A stretch of 25,396 bases of DNA. Source: Haplomitrium mnioides (lineage: Eukaryota > Marchantiophyta > Haplomitriopsida > Calobryales). The notes beneath the pieces were generated by a model. That model was not told the origin of the DNA. It saw only the letters and a program-made list of their open reading frames with translations, and searched no databases. A program made the translations under genes and the position numbers. Numbering within the stretch: the stretch's first letter is position 1; each line of letters starts with the position of its first letter. Below are positions 9,950-20,635 of this stretch, one piece after another. The stretch lies in assembly GCA_049999725.1 (NCBI GenBank), contig JBNGIS010032322.1:146791-172186 (forward strand), written 5' to 3'.

Positions 9950-11920
9950 ATGAGCAAGATTTCCGTCTTCTACAGCAAAGAAAATGAAAATGTGGAAGAT
10001 TATCTACGCAATTTCAAACATGCTTACATTGGTAATGGTGATAAGCAACTTGATGATTGGTTGGCGTTTTTACTTGAGCTTCTTGAACGTGAGGCTCTTA
10101 AATGGTACAAAGAGCAACAAGGAGATATTCTTGAATCGTGGGCTAGCTTGACGAAAGCTTTGGTGGAAGAATTTATTCCAATTGTGAGATATGAGAAACT
10201 TCTTCAAGAGGTAACACACTTGAAGCAAGGAGAAAATGAGAAAGTATGTACATATGCTGAGCGAATAGACCACTTAGAAACTCAATTTTGAAATGTGTTG
10301 AGAAAGAGTGGCGAGGATGTGAATTCTCTCATGGTGGGAATTACGGTGATGTTGGCAAAGTATTTTATTTCGGGGTTGAAACTAGAAATTCAAGCCAAGG
10401 TAAAATACGAGAAGCCAACTACCCAAGTGGAGTCTTTGAGAATTGCTTTAAGGATGGAAGAGAGCTTGGAAGATGAGCAAGAGAAGAAGGTTGTTGTGCT
10501 ACCAACAGTTGCACAACCCATACCGACGATAATGGCTTCTCTGCCACAAGCTCCAAATCCACCCATGAATGAGGTGTTAATATTGACTGAATGCCTTGAA
10601 AAGTTGAGTTTGAATTTTGTGCAGGCTTTCGAAAGAAAGCCTGAAAATCGACCTCGATTGAATGGAGAAGGGCCAATGCGACAAGGTAATTTTGAAAACA
10701 TAACATGTTTTGGATAAGGAGGGGCACATTTAATCAGAAATTGCCCAAATCGAGTGAATGGTGTACATAGAGTTAGTGGATGTGAAGGTGTGGTTCAAGC
10801 TCAAGAGAGGGTCATTGACTCTATGAACGTTGAAAAGGTTCTCCACAAAGAGGTGGGAGGGAGTTTAGTGGAACAAGCACAAGAGACGATCATCACCTTG
10901 ATTGAAGTTGAAAAGGTTCCCTATAAGAAAGTGGGAGGGAGTTCAACTAATCAAGCTCAAGAGAAGGTCGTTGCCTCAATCGATGTTGAAAGGGTTCCCC
11001 ACTGTGAGGTAGGAGGGAGTTCAACAGATCAAGGAGTGGACTTGTTTGCCCATGAGAGGAAATGAGCTAAGGTGGTCAAAGAGACAATGGGATCTAAACC
11101 AACACTAAGTCAAGAGAAACGTCACGATGTGGGCATGACAAAGAAATCAAGCAAACCAAGAAGAAGACTAGAGATGAAAGATTTCTCCATATCAAAACAC
11201 CAAAAGAAATACAACGTGGTGGAAGATTTTGGAAGCTTGCAAGCCAATATTATTGTGCGACAATTGGTAGCATTAAATCCTACCTTGCGAAGGGAGCTAC
11301 GTGGAGGATTAAGCACCAAGCGACATCCAAGGAAGAAGAAGGTGTCAACAAACAATTGGTATGTGAATGCAATGGACATGAAGGTATGTGAAAGAGCTCC
11401 AAAAATTGACGTTATGTGCAAGGGTTATATAGTTGCAAATGTGTTGCTAGATGGAGGTTTGGTAGTAAATGCAATGTCCAAGGACTTGATGAAGAAGATG
11501 GGAATGAAGCTCACAAAACCATCAAGGTTTATGGTTGGCATGGCGAACAAGTCACGAGTGCGCCCATTGGGAGTAATTGAGAAGGTACTGATTTCGGTAA
11601 TGGGTATTATAATTTCTTTGGATTTTCAAGCTCTTAATAAAGCTTGCGATAATATGCTTCTTGGAAGTCCATGGTTGAGAGGTGTGAGAACCACGAACAA
11701 TTGGTACAAGAGATACATTACAATTAGGCCTAAAGGACATAGAGTGAGAGTACCCGTGGATGGTGGTGGCAAGGAAACAAGTAGCTTGGAGAAGGACACA
11801 ACGAAGTATCTCTCTACAGAAGAAGAGCATGCAAGTGAAATTGCTGAAGTAGATACTGATATGGAGGACTTATCTGATAAAGAACTCGACCCACCAAGGA
11901 TGCGTGGAAAAAAATCTTGA
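9950..11920 (+). pseudogene. Gag-protease polyprotein of element 2
   Basis: One reading frame of about 657 codons with no frameshift, broken only by TGA at 10289-10291, TAA at 10715-10717 and TGA at about 11063-11065. The N-terminal half is a retrotransposon gag domain (W..FL..LL...A..W, then L...F and YAERIDHLE). A single zinc knuckle at about 10707-10750 is damaged: its second Cys codon is a stop and the spacing to His is one residue short. Three 26-residue repeats follow. The C-terminal third is an aspartic protease with VLLDGGLVVNAMSKDL as the active-site region (D-G-G for D-[ST]-G), VRPLGVIEKVLI, and LLGSPWLRGVRTT. No polymerase follows. The start at 9950 is the first in-frame ATG. Confidence 0.85.
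10790..11023 (+). repeat. Three tandem 78-bp repeats inside gag
   Basis: Units start at 10790, 10868 and 10946, exactly 78 bp apart, so each adds 26 residues in frame. Each unit carries a QAQE block, a VE(K/R)V block and ends in VGGS. A partial fourth unit (TDQG) follows. They lie between the zinc knuckle and the protease, where linkers are usual. Confidence 0.93.
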
Positions 11921-12113
11921 GTATTTGATCGCGGGTGATGATGTTTGATACGAGACGATGCAAGAGAAAGCACAAGGTATTTATTTGTGTGACTGTATAT
12001 TCTCATGTAACCCCTATTGTTTTTCCTATAATGTGCTATTATTGGGTGAACTATGACAAGTTGAAACAATTCTATGCACGTACAAAAGAAGTCACTCTAA
12101 GAGCGGAGTGAAA

Positions 12114-12131
12114 ACTTAGGAGGGGATAAAA
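12114..12131 (+). promoter_or_regulatory. Polypurine tract of element 2
   Basis: ACTTAGGAGGGGATAAAA abuts the TG that starts the 3' LTR. This is the expected primer for second-strand synthesis. The 193 bp before it (11921-12113) are non-coding. Confidence 0.75.
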
Positions 12132-12453
12132 TGTGAAGGCATGAGATGGTTTGAAAGAATTTTAATGTGAGTAGAACACTATCATATAATGGAATGCATT
12201 ATGATGAAGTATGGAGAAGATTTAAAAGTTATTAGAGGAAACTTGATTTGATCAGTTTTTTTCAATATGTGTAGATATGAGTATAGAGTAAATTTGTTTC
12301 TTATTAGAAATGTTTAGAAGCTGATATTTCATAGTGAGATATAGTATTGCTCAAGTAACTAGTAGAAATTTATAGAAGTGAAAAAGCTCTTGTAAACCGA
12401 AAGTTATAACTGGTCAAAGTTACAACAATTAGCTGCAGAAAAGTCAAAACAAA
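12132..12453 (+). repeat. Truncated 3' LTR of element 2 (first 322 bp)
   Basis: Aligns with 8224-8547 throughout, with about 30 scattered differences. Similarity ends sharply after a shared AGTCAAAACAAAG. The remaining roughly 820 bp of the LTR are not found to the right; sequence homologous to 23755 onward begins instead. Confidence 0.88.
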
Positions 12454-13353
12454 GTGATGTAATTCCTCATCAACTTTAGAGCATAGACAAAGCATGTGCT
12501 CGACCTAGAGCAAAGATCAAAGATCCAATCTTGCTTAGTTGACAAATGGTCAATGAAAAAATTGTACAAATTTTGAGGCTTTTGGTACACATTGACATGA
12601 GCATCATCTCTTGGATGTTTGAATTTTTCCGAAACATATGGACAACTGAAAACACTCCACATTATTTGTCATGGATGGCTGTTTGCATCGTGTGGATTGC
12701 AAGTTGAAGAGCTTTATGCTCCTCTTGCCCTCTTTTATCCGGTAGCCTATTGTTTAATACTTGTGAGAGTGAGTGATTTTGGAACCTTCCAAATGATGAA
12801 TTTTGGATTTGTCCTTATAGTAATAAAAAAAAGACACTACAAAGAAAGTAAAAGAAAAGTAAACAAGATAAACTAAACAATAAAAAATTAAAAAAACTTG
12901 TAAGATGCCATGGCCAATAGCACGACAAACCTTCAAAAGAGCATCCTCTACGATACCAAATTGTTGAGAAGAATGAATGATAACAAAAGACCAAAAATTA
13001 GAAGTAGTAACAACCGCAAAAGAAAAGACCATGTAAAAAATTTCATCTTTTGTAAAGGGTTCCTAATCCTCATGCTTGCATTCCTTTTGGCTATAACCAT
13101 AAGGAGTATCAACAATTGCTAAAGTGGAACTTCTCGATTTCACGAAGCCCTTTAATAGTCGAGCTTTGGACTCCTCGTACACTTGATAAAACACACGTTG
13201 AGTCTATCAACATAGAACATTAACTTGTTGTCTTGTTCTTTAACCCTCCTTAAGTTGGAGGGACAAAATCGTCATTTTGCTGCCATAACAACCACTCTTT
13301 GGCTTTTTGATAGTGGAGTAGAAAGGCAGTAGGGTATGATACCAAGGTACAGA

Positions 13354-13424
13354 CTTGGTATTGATCTTCACGAGCTTCTTATAATACAAGATAGGGGCTT
13401 GGTATTGATCTTCACAAGCTTCTT
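13354..13424 (-). repeat. 44-bp partial tandem duplication in MTase copy 1
   Basis: A 27-base word beginning CTTGGTATTGATCTTCAC occurs at 13354-13380 and at 13398-13424 with one difference. Copy 2 has only one equivalent (about 24655-24690). The 44-bp step is not a multiple of three, so it also shifts the frame. Confidence 0.85.
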
Positions 13425-14881
13425 CGACCCTAGATCACTTTCTCCCTTTTCTAGCGACCATTAATTTCTTGACAAGCTGTCATTTAAACATTTTTTTCCT
13501 TGTAAACAACACAAAGAAATAAATTAGAGGAGAATACAAAAACAAAGAACTTGACCTCAAAAAGAAAGAGTGGTAAAAGAGAGCTAGGATTGAAGAGTCC
13601 ATGCTCAAAGAGACCTTGAAGAGACCTCCACGGTGTCCATATTATATCCTCCATTCTAAGAGATCCTTTGACATTTGACTTCTGGCCTTCACTTGATTCT
13701 TCTTCCACATTGTAAAAATGCTCTATTGTAACTCCCAGAGTTCTCCACTTTGAAATGTTAGCAAGAAAAGGTTTTTTTAAGAAGTCATCATCTTCTCAAG
13801 AGTTGACTTTGGCTTGATCTCCAAAGTCTCCAACACAAGCTCTCTTTTTAATTTCTAGTATGACACCATCCCACTCTCCATACCATGTTGATGCCAATAC
13901 TCCACCTTCTTAATTGAAGTTATTTCCAATCGGTAGCGTTGGTCATAATTGTCATTAGTCGCAAAGATTTAGGCTTTGGTTTGTGTCAACCCCATATAGA
14001 CATAGCAGTTACAGAGCGAAAACATTAACTTTTTTGCTCCATGTTTTGCAATTAAGAGTTTCCTTGTGGCAACACTGTGATTGTCTGTTACAATCTCGTA
14101 GTGGTACTTGTTAGGGTTTTTGATGTCAAACTCTGACTAATCCTTTCAACCAACATTTTAGAATCAAAACCGCAATTAAAAAAAAGTGTTGTGCACACTT
14201 GTTGGTGAGCATTCTTTACACTAGAAGCTTGAAAAAATCTTCATTCAACCTCCTAGTTTGGAATGGCCCCCATTCATCCATTCCGAGTTTTGGAAGGTTC
14301 AATATCTCTAGCCTAATAGTGATGGTTCTCTCTTGGGCTCTGCACCGCTGGATTTCATACTCTCTTATTTTGTTGTTGTCTTCCTTACATATTGTTTGAA
14401 GATCAATCTAGTCCAGAGCCCCTTGCGCACTGTCTTCTTAGCTCTTGATGTTGGAGCTTGCACTGACTCTGGCTCGACTTCTTCCTATGAGCTGCTAAAA
14501 GCGAAAGATGAAGGAGTCATCAAAGAAGAGTTGGTTGGAGACAAGCTTCTCCTCAACAAGCAGTGGAGGCACAAGCTTTCGCTTTGGTAAAGCCTACTTC
14601 CTCTTGGCAGCTGAAGGTCCCTCTGTTGTTGTTAATGTCATCGTCATCTCGTTTGGGTGCGGGACTAGTTGTTGTACGCGAAGGCCTTGCTTCACTTTAA
14701 AAAATTTTAGATTGAGGGAAAATTTGATGAAGTCCCTTTCTATCCACTTCACATTCGGATGAGTGTTGACAATGTTTGACAAATATTGAGAAAATTGAAA
14801 TCAATTAATAAGAAATGGTCAATGACTTAATACAAATAATTTTCAAAATTACAATTAGGGGCTAGAAGTGCTTCCACATAT

Positions 14882-15163
14882 AGTCTATGTGTGCATTGAC
14901 TCTAAAGTCATAGTGCCAAGGGATATGAAGTCCTTGCTCTCACAGACTCTGGAGTTTGTTCGCAACTAGACTCTCTATTCCTTCACGCATAGACTTGGGA
15001 TTCCATGCTTGCATGGTCTCTCGAGTCCATGCTTGTATGGTCTCTCGAGTCCAAGTGGGCAAGGACTTTGGAGTTCTTGAGAGCAAGGATTCTGGAGTCC
15101 AAACAAGAAAGGACTCCAAAGTCCATGCGCACATGGACTTCATAGTCTATTGCACGTGGGAAT
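14882..15163. repeat. 24-bp palindromic tandem array (about 12 units)
   Basis: Units begin near 14882 and repeat every 24 bp (one or two of 23 bp) to about 15163. Each unit starts AGTC and carries two half-sites around a centre such as TGCGCA or GCTTGCAT. The best preserved unit, near 15119-15138, reads AGTCCATGCGCACATGGACT. The array lies in the predicted intron between the first exon and the next coding block of MTase copy 1. It matches the array at 24834-25118 in period and core. Confidence 0.88.
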
Positions 15164-15726
15164 GAGGCTTTGCAATAGAAAGCTTTAAATGGCTGAAGAT
15201 AATATCTTCTTTGTCTTACCTTACCATTGATAAAAGCTGACTACAGATCTTTGGTGAAGATATCTATTGGCTTTATCTCATTGAAGCATAATCTCTTTGG
15301 CAATGCCTTGAAGAGCGTGATTGATGTCTTTGACTGCATAAGCAGCCTCATGGGGGCTCTATACCCCTCTCAAATCATGGTAATTTGAACCAAAATACCC
15401 ATGTTGAATTTTTCACCTTCCTTGTGAAAATGGTAAAGGTGATGGTCGTTGTCTTTTATGGTTCTACAACAAACTAGCCATTTGTAGGCTAGTTTTTGTC
15501 GCTCAAGAAACTTCAAAACTTTAAATAACAGTAGGCTTTAGTTGAGCTGGTTTGGGAGCATTAGCTTGTGATGCCCTTTTCTCCAAAATGTAAAACATTA
15601 AAAATGAGTAGAAACAATTGTACAAAAAAAAATTCACAAAGAACTAAGGCACAAAATGGCTAAATCACAAGAAAATGCAAAAGCAAAACTATGACAAGAA
15701 AACAAAAAATGAAAATTGAACTCGCG

Positions 15727-15751
15727 ACAATAGAAAGAAACTTTCTATTGT
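15727..15751. repeat. 11-bp inverted repeat with AAA loop
   Basis: ACAATAGAAAG at 15727-15737 and its exact reverse complement at 15741-15751. It stands between the two divergent pseudogenes. Confidence 0.92.
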
Positions 15752-15857
15752 TAGTCTTTTTATACCCAAATTTCAAAAAATGCATTTTCTCATAAAAAAA
15801 ATGATTTGCTGAGCTCTTCACATATAGATTCACCTTATGCAAACACAAATTTTTTTG

Positions 15858-15865
15858 TATATAAA
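15858..15865 (+). promoter_or_regulatory. Possible TATA box for the RNase H-like pseudogene
   Basis: TATATAAA, preceded by a T-run, in the divergent intergenic region. It is a motif match only. Confidence 0.3.
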
Positions 15866-16255
15866 GCATTGCTTGTTTTCATCTTTCCAATTATTTTTTC
15901 ATTTCCTTCACAAAAATTTCACAATTTTTTTCTGTGTACAACTTCTCCAAAAACACATCTTTTAGGTATACCAATAGGAATTAAGAATATTTGGTAAATT
16001 CTACCCTGAAATCTCTTATTTTCCATTCTTATTTTACAATGGTTGGAGTTTTGAAAGCTTAGAAGAAGTTAGAATTTCAAGATTCATGTTCATAGAAAAG
16101 TATTACTTTTGGCTGGCAATTGGAGACAGTTTTGAACCGTTGTTCCAAAGAGGTAAGCATTGGAATACCTAAAGGGTTAAGTGTGATGGCGAATATTTTT
16201 GGCAGAAAAAAGATGGTTGTTAAACTAGATATGTTGACAGAAGAAGATCAAGCAA

Positions 16256-16411
16256 GTGAATCTTATGTATGTATAGGATAAGAGATTGAACTCTATGCAT
16301 GCATAGGGTCAAGAAGTGAACCCATTGCGCGCATAAGAACAAGAAGTGAACAACTTGGGCGCAAATGATCAAAGAAGAAACCTAGTGCATGCATCAGATC
16401 CAAGACTCAAC
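16256..16411. repeat. 30-bp palindromic tandem array, intron 1
   Basis: Five units of about 30 bp, each with a GTGAAC-like start, a palindromic core such as CTATGCATGCATAG or TTGCGCGCATAA, and a CAAGAA end. All lie inside the predicted first intron (16153-16449) of the RNase H-like pseudogene. Confidence 0.85.
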
Positions 16412-18200
16412 CTTCTATATCTACTTGATCTTTATTGTTGGTTAGGCAGTCAAAGTGTAATCTTCCAATGACTACTCCAACAGATTACCATAATGACGTT
16501 CAAGTCAGAATGTCCAAAACATTTTGAACCTTTCTTTATCCTCATGAGATAATGGCGTCGATGTTCAAGATCCAAATCTATTTTCGAAAACATTAAAAGC
16601 ATAGAATAAAATGATTGTTTCAATTTTGGACATGATTCGCTATCACCGATGGCACCACTCAAACAAAGAGTGATTTTTAAACAAGTTAGACCTCTAAATG
16701 ATATTGGGAGATCTTTTGAAACTAAAATCATTTGGAGGAATCTTCAGACAACAATTTAGAAAATGATTCTAGCAAAGAGTCTCAATAAATCAACACTTCA
16801 AAGAAGCTATCACCAAGGACACCGATTATTTTGCAAAAAACATTTTCTAATGCTCAAGATATTGATGAAGATTATGTTTTAGCATGGTCTAGTAATCTCA
16901 ATCCTCAAGGTGGTCCATATCGATCAAAAACTTATTCAAAAAAATAGACAGTGCTATTCATGATGCTCAAGATCTCCAAGATAATGAATTATCTCCGATG
17001 GTTGGATTTGCCTATGGACCAAATCGATCGATAAGATATAAGAATTCTTTGTTCGAGCCAAAACCCAAATAGGTAGACACTTTACGTGAATATTCTTTGT
17101 CGAACGTCTATGATGACAAGAGTTTTGTGAAGAAAAAGCTCGACCTGATATCAATTTGAATTTTAAAGAATTTTATATTGTTGGAATAATTGTTTGTCGT
17201 TGTGCAACATAGATTTTTCAAAAAATGTGAGAGGAACGTATTTTCGACAAAGCATGAAGAATCGAGATACCACATAAAAGTAGGGAATACCAAGAAAAGA
17301 CTCTGATGTTGACAATTGGTTCACTCTACATGGCGGCACCATTGTTTGTGGAAGAGCATTCAAATTAATATTATTAGTAGAGAATGATAGAATCCAAAGG
17401 ATTCAAAATCTCAAAAATGCATAATTTAGAGGTTATTTTGGAAATAGAGAGCTATATGCGAAAAGAGTATTGGTACGTGAATGGATGGACAATTTTTTTC
17501 AGAGACACTGTAAGAGAATGTCCACTCCTGAAGTTTATAACTTGGTTGATAATTTTACAAGTTGGGAAGTTTATAGCTACTACACAACTTATTTGAAAGA
17601 GAAAAATTCTAGTTGCATTCATAGTTTTTCTAGTTTTACAAAACATTGGAGAACTCATTTTTTAAATGTCAAAATTCAAAAATACAATAGATTTGTTGTT
17701 TGTGAATCCTACAAAGAAATAAAATCATTGCGAGAAAATCTGTGTTGAAGCTCGACAAAGGTAACAAATTTCTTCTCTTGTGAAACTTATGGTTATTATG
17801 ATGCTCTATTTACAAGAAAAAAGTTTGTTCTAGAGATGTTGTGATTTCTCAACTTAGTCCAACAAGATATTGGTTATGTTAAGTTGTTTCATAAACGGGT
17901 TGGAGTGATATAAACCCTAGCAATTGGAGTTGTGAGGGTTTATTTCTTTTAGTTTGAGTCCAAAGCATGTCGAGAGTGGAATACAATAAGGAAATTGTTC
18001 TCTTTGCTAGTTGTGATCTTAGGCTTTCATTGGGTTTTGCTATTGTTGCTTTCAATCCAAAGCTCTTTGCTAGATAAAAAATATCAAGATTTGTTTATGT
18101 TGTTTGCAAACCCTATGTGCATATAGGTTTTGTTTGTGTTTCTTTTAAATCTAGTCGTGACAATAGTCAAAGCAAACCAAGAAATTGATGTTGTTGCTTT

Positions 18201-18303
18201 TGATCCTATGTGTGCATATGATGAGTTATTGTTTCCATTGATCCTATGCGCGTATAGGATGAGTAATTGTTTTCTTGAATCCTATGCAAACATAGAATCC
18301 AAC
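18201..18303. repeat. 38-bp palindromic tandem array, intron 2
   Basis: Three units start at 18201, 18239 and 18277. Each has a core of the ATCCTATGCGCGTATAGGAT type followed by GAGTTATTG-like sequence. A lone core (CCTATGTGCATATAGG) lies upstream at about 18112-18127. All are within the predicted second intron of the RNase H-like pseudogene. Confidence 0.85.
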
Positions 18304-20111
18304 CTAGCAATGAAATTAAAGTTCCAATTTATGAAAAAGACACAAATCTTGTTGTTATTCTCTCAAAAATTTTGATTATTTCAAGTAGGAGACAAATATT
18401 TATTATGAATGTTATTCAAATTCTTCTATATTTCAATAGTCTAAAGTACATTTTTAATCTTTTTTAAAATTTTCACCTCTACTAATCCAAAAAAAATTTA
18501 AAGCTCATTTGAATATTTTTAACGCATGAGGTTATCTTTTGAAATTGGAAACATGAAGACATGTTTTACTGAAGTCAAATATAATCGCTAATTGTTTCTT
18601 CATTGTAACTAACAAATAACAGAAAGAACAAAAATTGCAAACCATGAAGGAAAATGTTATGCTTATGGTCAAAAATACTTGGGAATTGTGATGGATGGAA
18701 TGGATCAAAAGAAAACAACCATTACACACTAGCCTTTGCCACCAAAAACCATTGATAAAGATTTTTTGGTGGGTGTGCATGTTGTTGGTGCCTTAATATT
18801 CAATAATCCTCTTTCTTCAAGGGTCTTCTTAACCTACAGAAACTTGAGAAGCGACTGCAATTTGGCACTTACAATACTCAATAGAATATTATGTGACTTT
18901 GAAGAGCTGTTGCTTCCAACTTTGTATCTTCAGTTGGGCAATACGACACAAGAGAATAAGATTTCCATCTTATTTTGATATTTTAGTCTCTTTATTGCTA
19001 AGAATGTTTTCCAAAAAATCAAGGTGGGATTTTTCATGGTTGGCCATACTCATGATAAAATTGATCAAATGTTCAACAGATTCTCAAAATGTTTGAAACG
19101 TACCAAAGTTGTTATGATTATAAGTCTTAGCAAGGCATTAAATTGTCTTATAATCCTAAACCACAAGTAACTCTTTTGATATAAACTTGGGATTTCAAAT
19201 TGTTTCTCCAAGAATGTCTCTTTCTGGTTCAAATGATGCATGATATTATCTTTAATCAACAATTACAGTTCACGTTGAGTGAATCAAAGGCAAAGATTTG
19301 GAGCAAACAATTTTCAGCAAATGAATTTTGGTTACCTCCAGATGGTATTTGAAAAATCAAGTGTTTACTTGAAGTGAACAGAGAAATTATAAGTTCAATG
19401 GTGATTCTTCTCGAGGCATATTCTAAAATCAAACAATCTCAAAAAGAAGAAAGAGAAGATGCGTAGAAAGTGGTCTTTGCAATAAGGAACAACACAAGTG
19501 AGAACTGCTACAAGCATTTTACAGATTCTAATATTCAATGGTAGAATGACTTTTTTTCTTGCTTAACAAGCGATTATGGATTACATTCTTCAAAGGAAAA
19601 GATGAGGATTCGAAGTAGAATTCACCTTTCCACCATCACAATTGGCAAATACTTGTAATGATTGTCAAAATATTCATCTAAGCTCTTAGTTTGATACTTT
19701 CTACAGGTTGACCAATCTATGATGAAGCATCTAGACTGCGAGAAGAGACTATTTCACATAACACTAGATTCAGACACAAATTGGGTAACCTACATGAGGT
19801 GAAAGCCAGAATGTTTATTTTTTTTGTTGCATCACTCGATCCAAATGGCATATCATTTTAGATTGCCAAAGTCTTTAAAAGTTTTGTCATTTAATAAGGA
19901 AGAACCTCTAAACTCAAAATGAGATCGTGTTCAATGGTTTTCTTGTGAGGCTGAGGGTGCATTTTTTGAACAAAACTTTCCAAAAAAAATAGCATCAATA
20001 AAAAGGAAACAAAAATCCAAATGGCATATTGATGTACTTGATGAAACACAAATCACCATTTTTTCTCACAAAAAAAAATTAATTGAGGAAAAACACTCTA
20101 GCTACTATTAA

Positions 20112-20635
20112 ATCAAATCTATTTGAGTGTAAAGGATAGAAAGCAATCAATCATGATGTGTTTGAAAGAAATTCAATCAATGTTGTTAACATTGAGGCAC
20201 AAACTATGTTAATCTTGATGAATCTTCTTGAGCTGAATCTAAAGAAGTTGATATGAGTAACTGAAGTCATTAGAAACCTCATTGTTTATTTTGTACTTTT
20301 AGTTTATATTGCAATTTAATCTAATTATTTTATAAAGTGTGTGAGAATGTTAGTAGGAAATTTCTTGAATTTAAATGCCACATTGAACTTTTTATTGTAA
20401 AACATTTCAAGTTCATTTTTATCTTCTTTGAATGAAACTTAAACATGTAATTATTATTTTCATTTGGTTCATGAAACATTTTTTGATCTAAAATGTAACT
20501 ATATTCTTTCATTCCTTATTGTTCGCTAAAAGAGTTTAATGTTTTGCTACTATTGAAACGTCTGCCCAAATTGACTACTTAGTCTTTTGCTTGCAATGAC
20601 TTTGATGTAAAACATGAAACCTTTGGTGTGCTTTG
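20112..20635. other. AT-rich, nothing recognised
   Basis: Follows the stop of the RNase H-like pseudogene and may be its old 3' untranslated region and flank. No coding motif, no clear polyadenylation signal, no repeat seen. Confidence 0.5.

Larger units (their letters stand above)
8224..12453 (+). mobile_element. Element 2: LTR retrotransposon with gag-protease only
   Basis: A 5' LTR, primer-binding site, about 550-bp leader, a single gag-protease frame, a polypurine tract and a truncated 3' LTR follow in the right order. No reverse transcriptase, RNase H or integrase is present between the protease end (11920) and the polypurine tract (12114). It therefore resembles the non-autonomous gag-only LTR elements known in plants as TR-GAG. 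The two LTRs differ at roughly 30 of about 322 comparable positions by eye, so the insertion is old. It sits inside the integrase of element 1. A target duplication cannot be tested because the right flank is lost. Confidence 0.88.
12455..15598 (-). pseudogene. DNA amino-methyltransferase-like pseudogene, copy 1
   Basis: Would transfer a methyl group from SAM to an exocyclic amino group of DNA (N4-C or N6-A). Read on the minus strand. A first exon (15598 to about 15220) starts at an ATG, contains a short CC...HH..H-rich block and a helical stretch (EAAYAVKDINHALQGIAKEI), and ends at AAG/GTAAGA. An intron with a 24-bp repeat array follows. Degenerate coding (about 14780-13545) of no family I know includes HYEIVTDNHSVATRKLLIAK. 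The catalytic part starts near 13490. Motif IV reads VDTPYGYS at 13090-13110. A short intron (about 12814-12906) has lost its GT. The last part has the motif X-like QKPQNLYNFFIDHLS, then DLCSRSST (12495-12521), where two SAM-binding glycines are gone. Many stops and frameshifts; the C-terminus is lost at 12455. About 70% identical to copy 2 by eye. Confidence 0.72.
15599..16038. promoter_or_regulatory. Divergent intergenic region
   Basis: 440 AT-rich bp between the start of the minus-strand methyltransferase pseudogene and the plus-strand RNase H-like pseudogene, so any promoter here could serve both. It contains a strong hairpin (15727-15751) and a TATATAAA on the plus strand at 15858-15865, about 175 bp before the predicted plus-strand ATG. 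Nothing else is recognised. Confidence 0.4.
16039..20111 (+). pseudogene. RNase H-like, transposase-like pseudogene
   Basis: Large multi-exon protein resembling uncharacterised eukaryotic proteins with an RNase H-like, integrase/transposase-type core. I associate the pattern with DUF7869-type domains, from memory and not certain. Exon 1 (16039-16152) ends GAG/GTAAGC; the intron runs to an AG at 16449. Exon 2 (16450-17760) holds VCGRAFKLILLV, then SYYTTYL and HWRTHFLNVKIQKYNRFVVC near 17560-17700, and ends AAAG/GTAACA. After a second intron (17761 to about 18608), the core shows YLGIVMDGMDQKKTTITH (18676-18729), LYLQLGNTTQENK (about 18920-18958) and FMVGHTHDKIDQMFNRFS (about 19035-19088). A frame change near 19130-19230 leads to NEFWLPPDG. 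The tail (DPNGISF.IAKV, then WFSCEAEGAFFEQNFPKK) ends at TAA 20109-20111. At least eight stops. The middle acidic residue, expected as L-D-N, is L-G-N. Confidence 0.68.

Noticed and set aside
11626-12069. Minus-strand frame of 147 codons
   Set aside because: Antisense to the protease of element 2, which is clearly coding on the plus strand.
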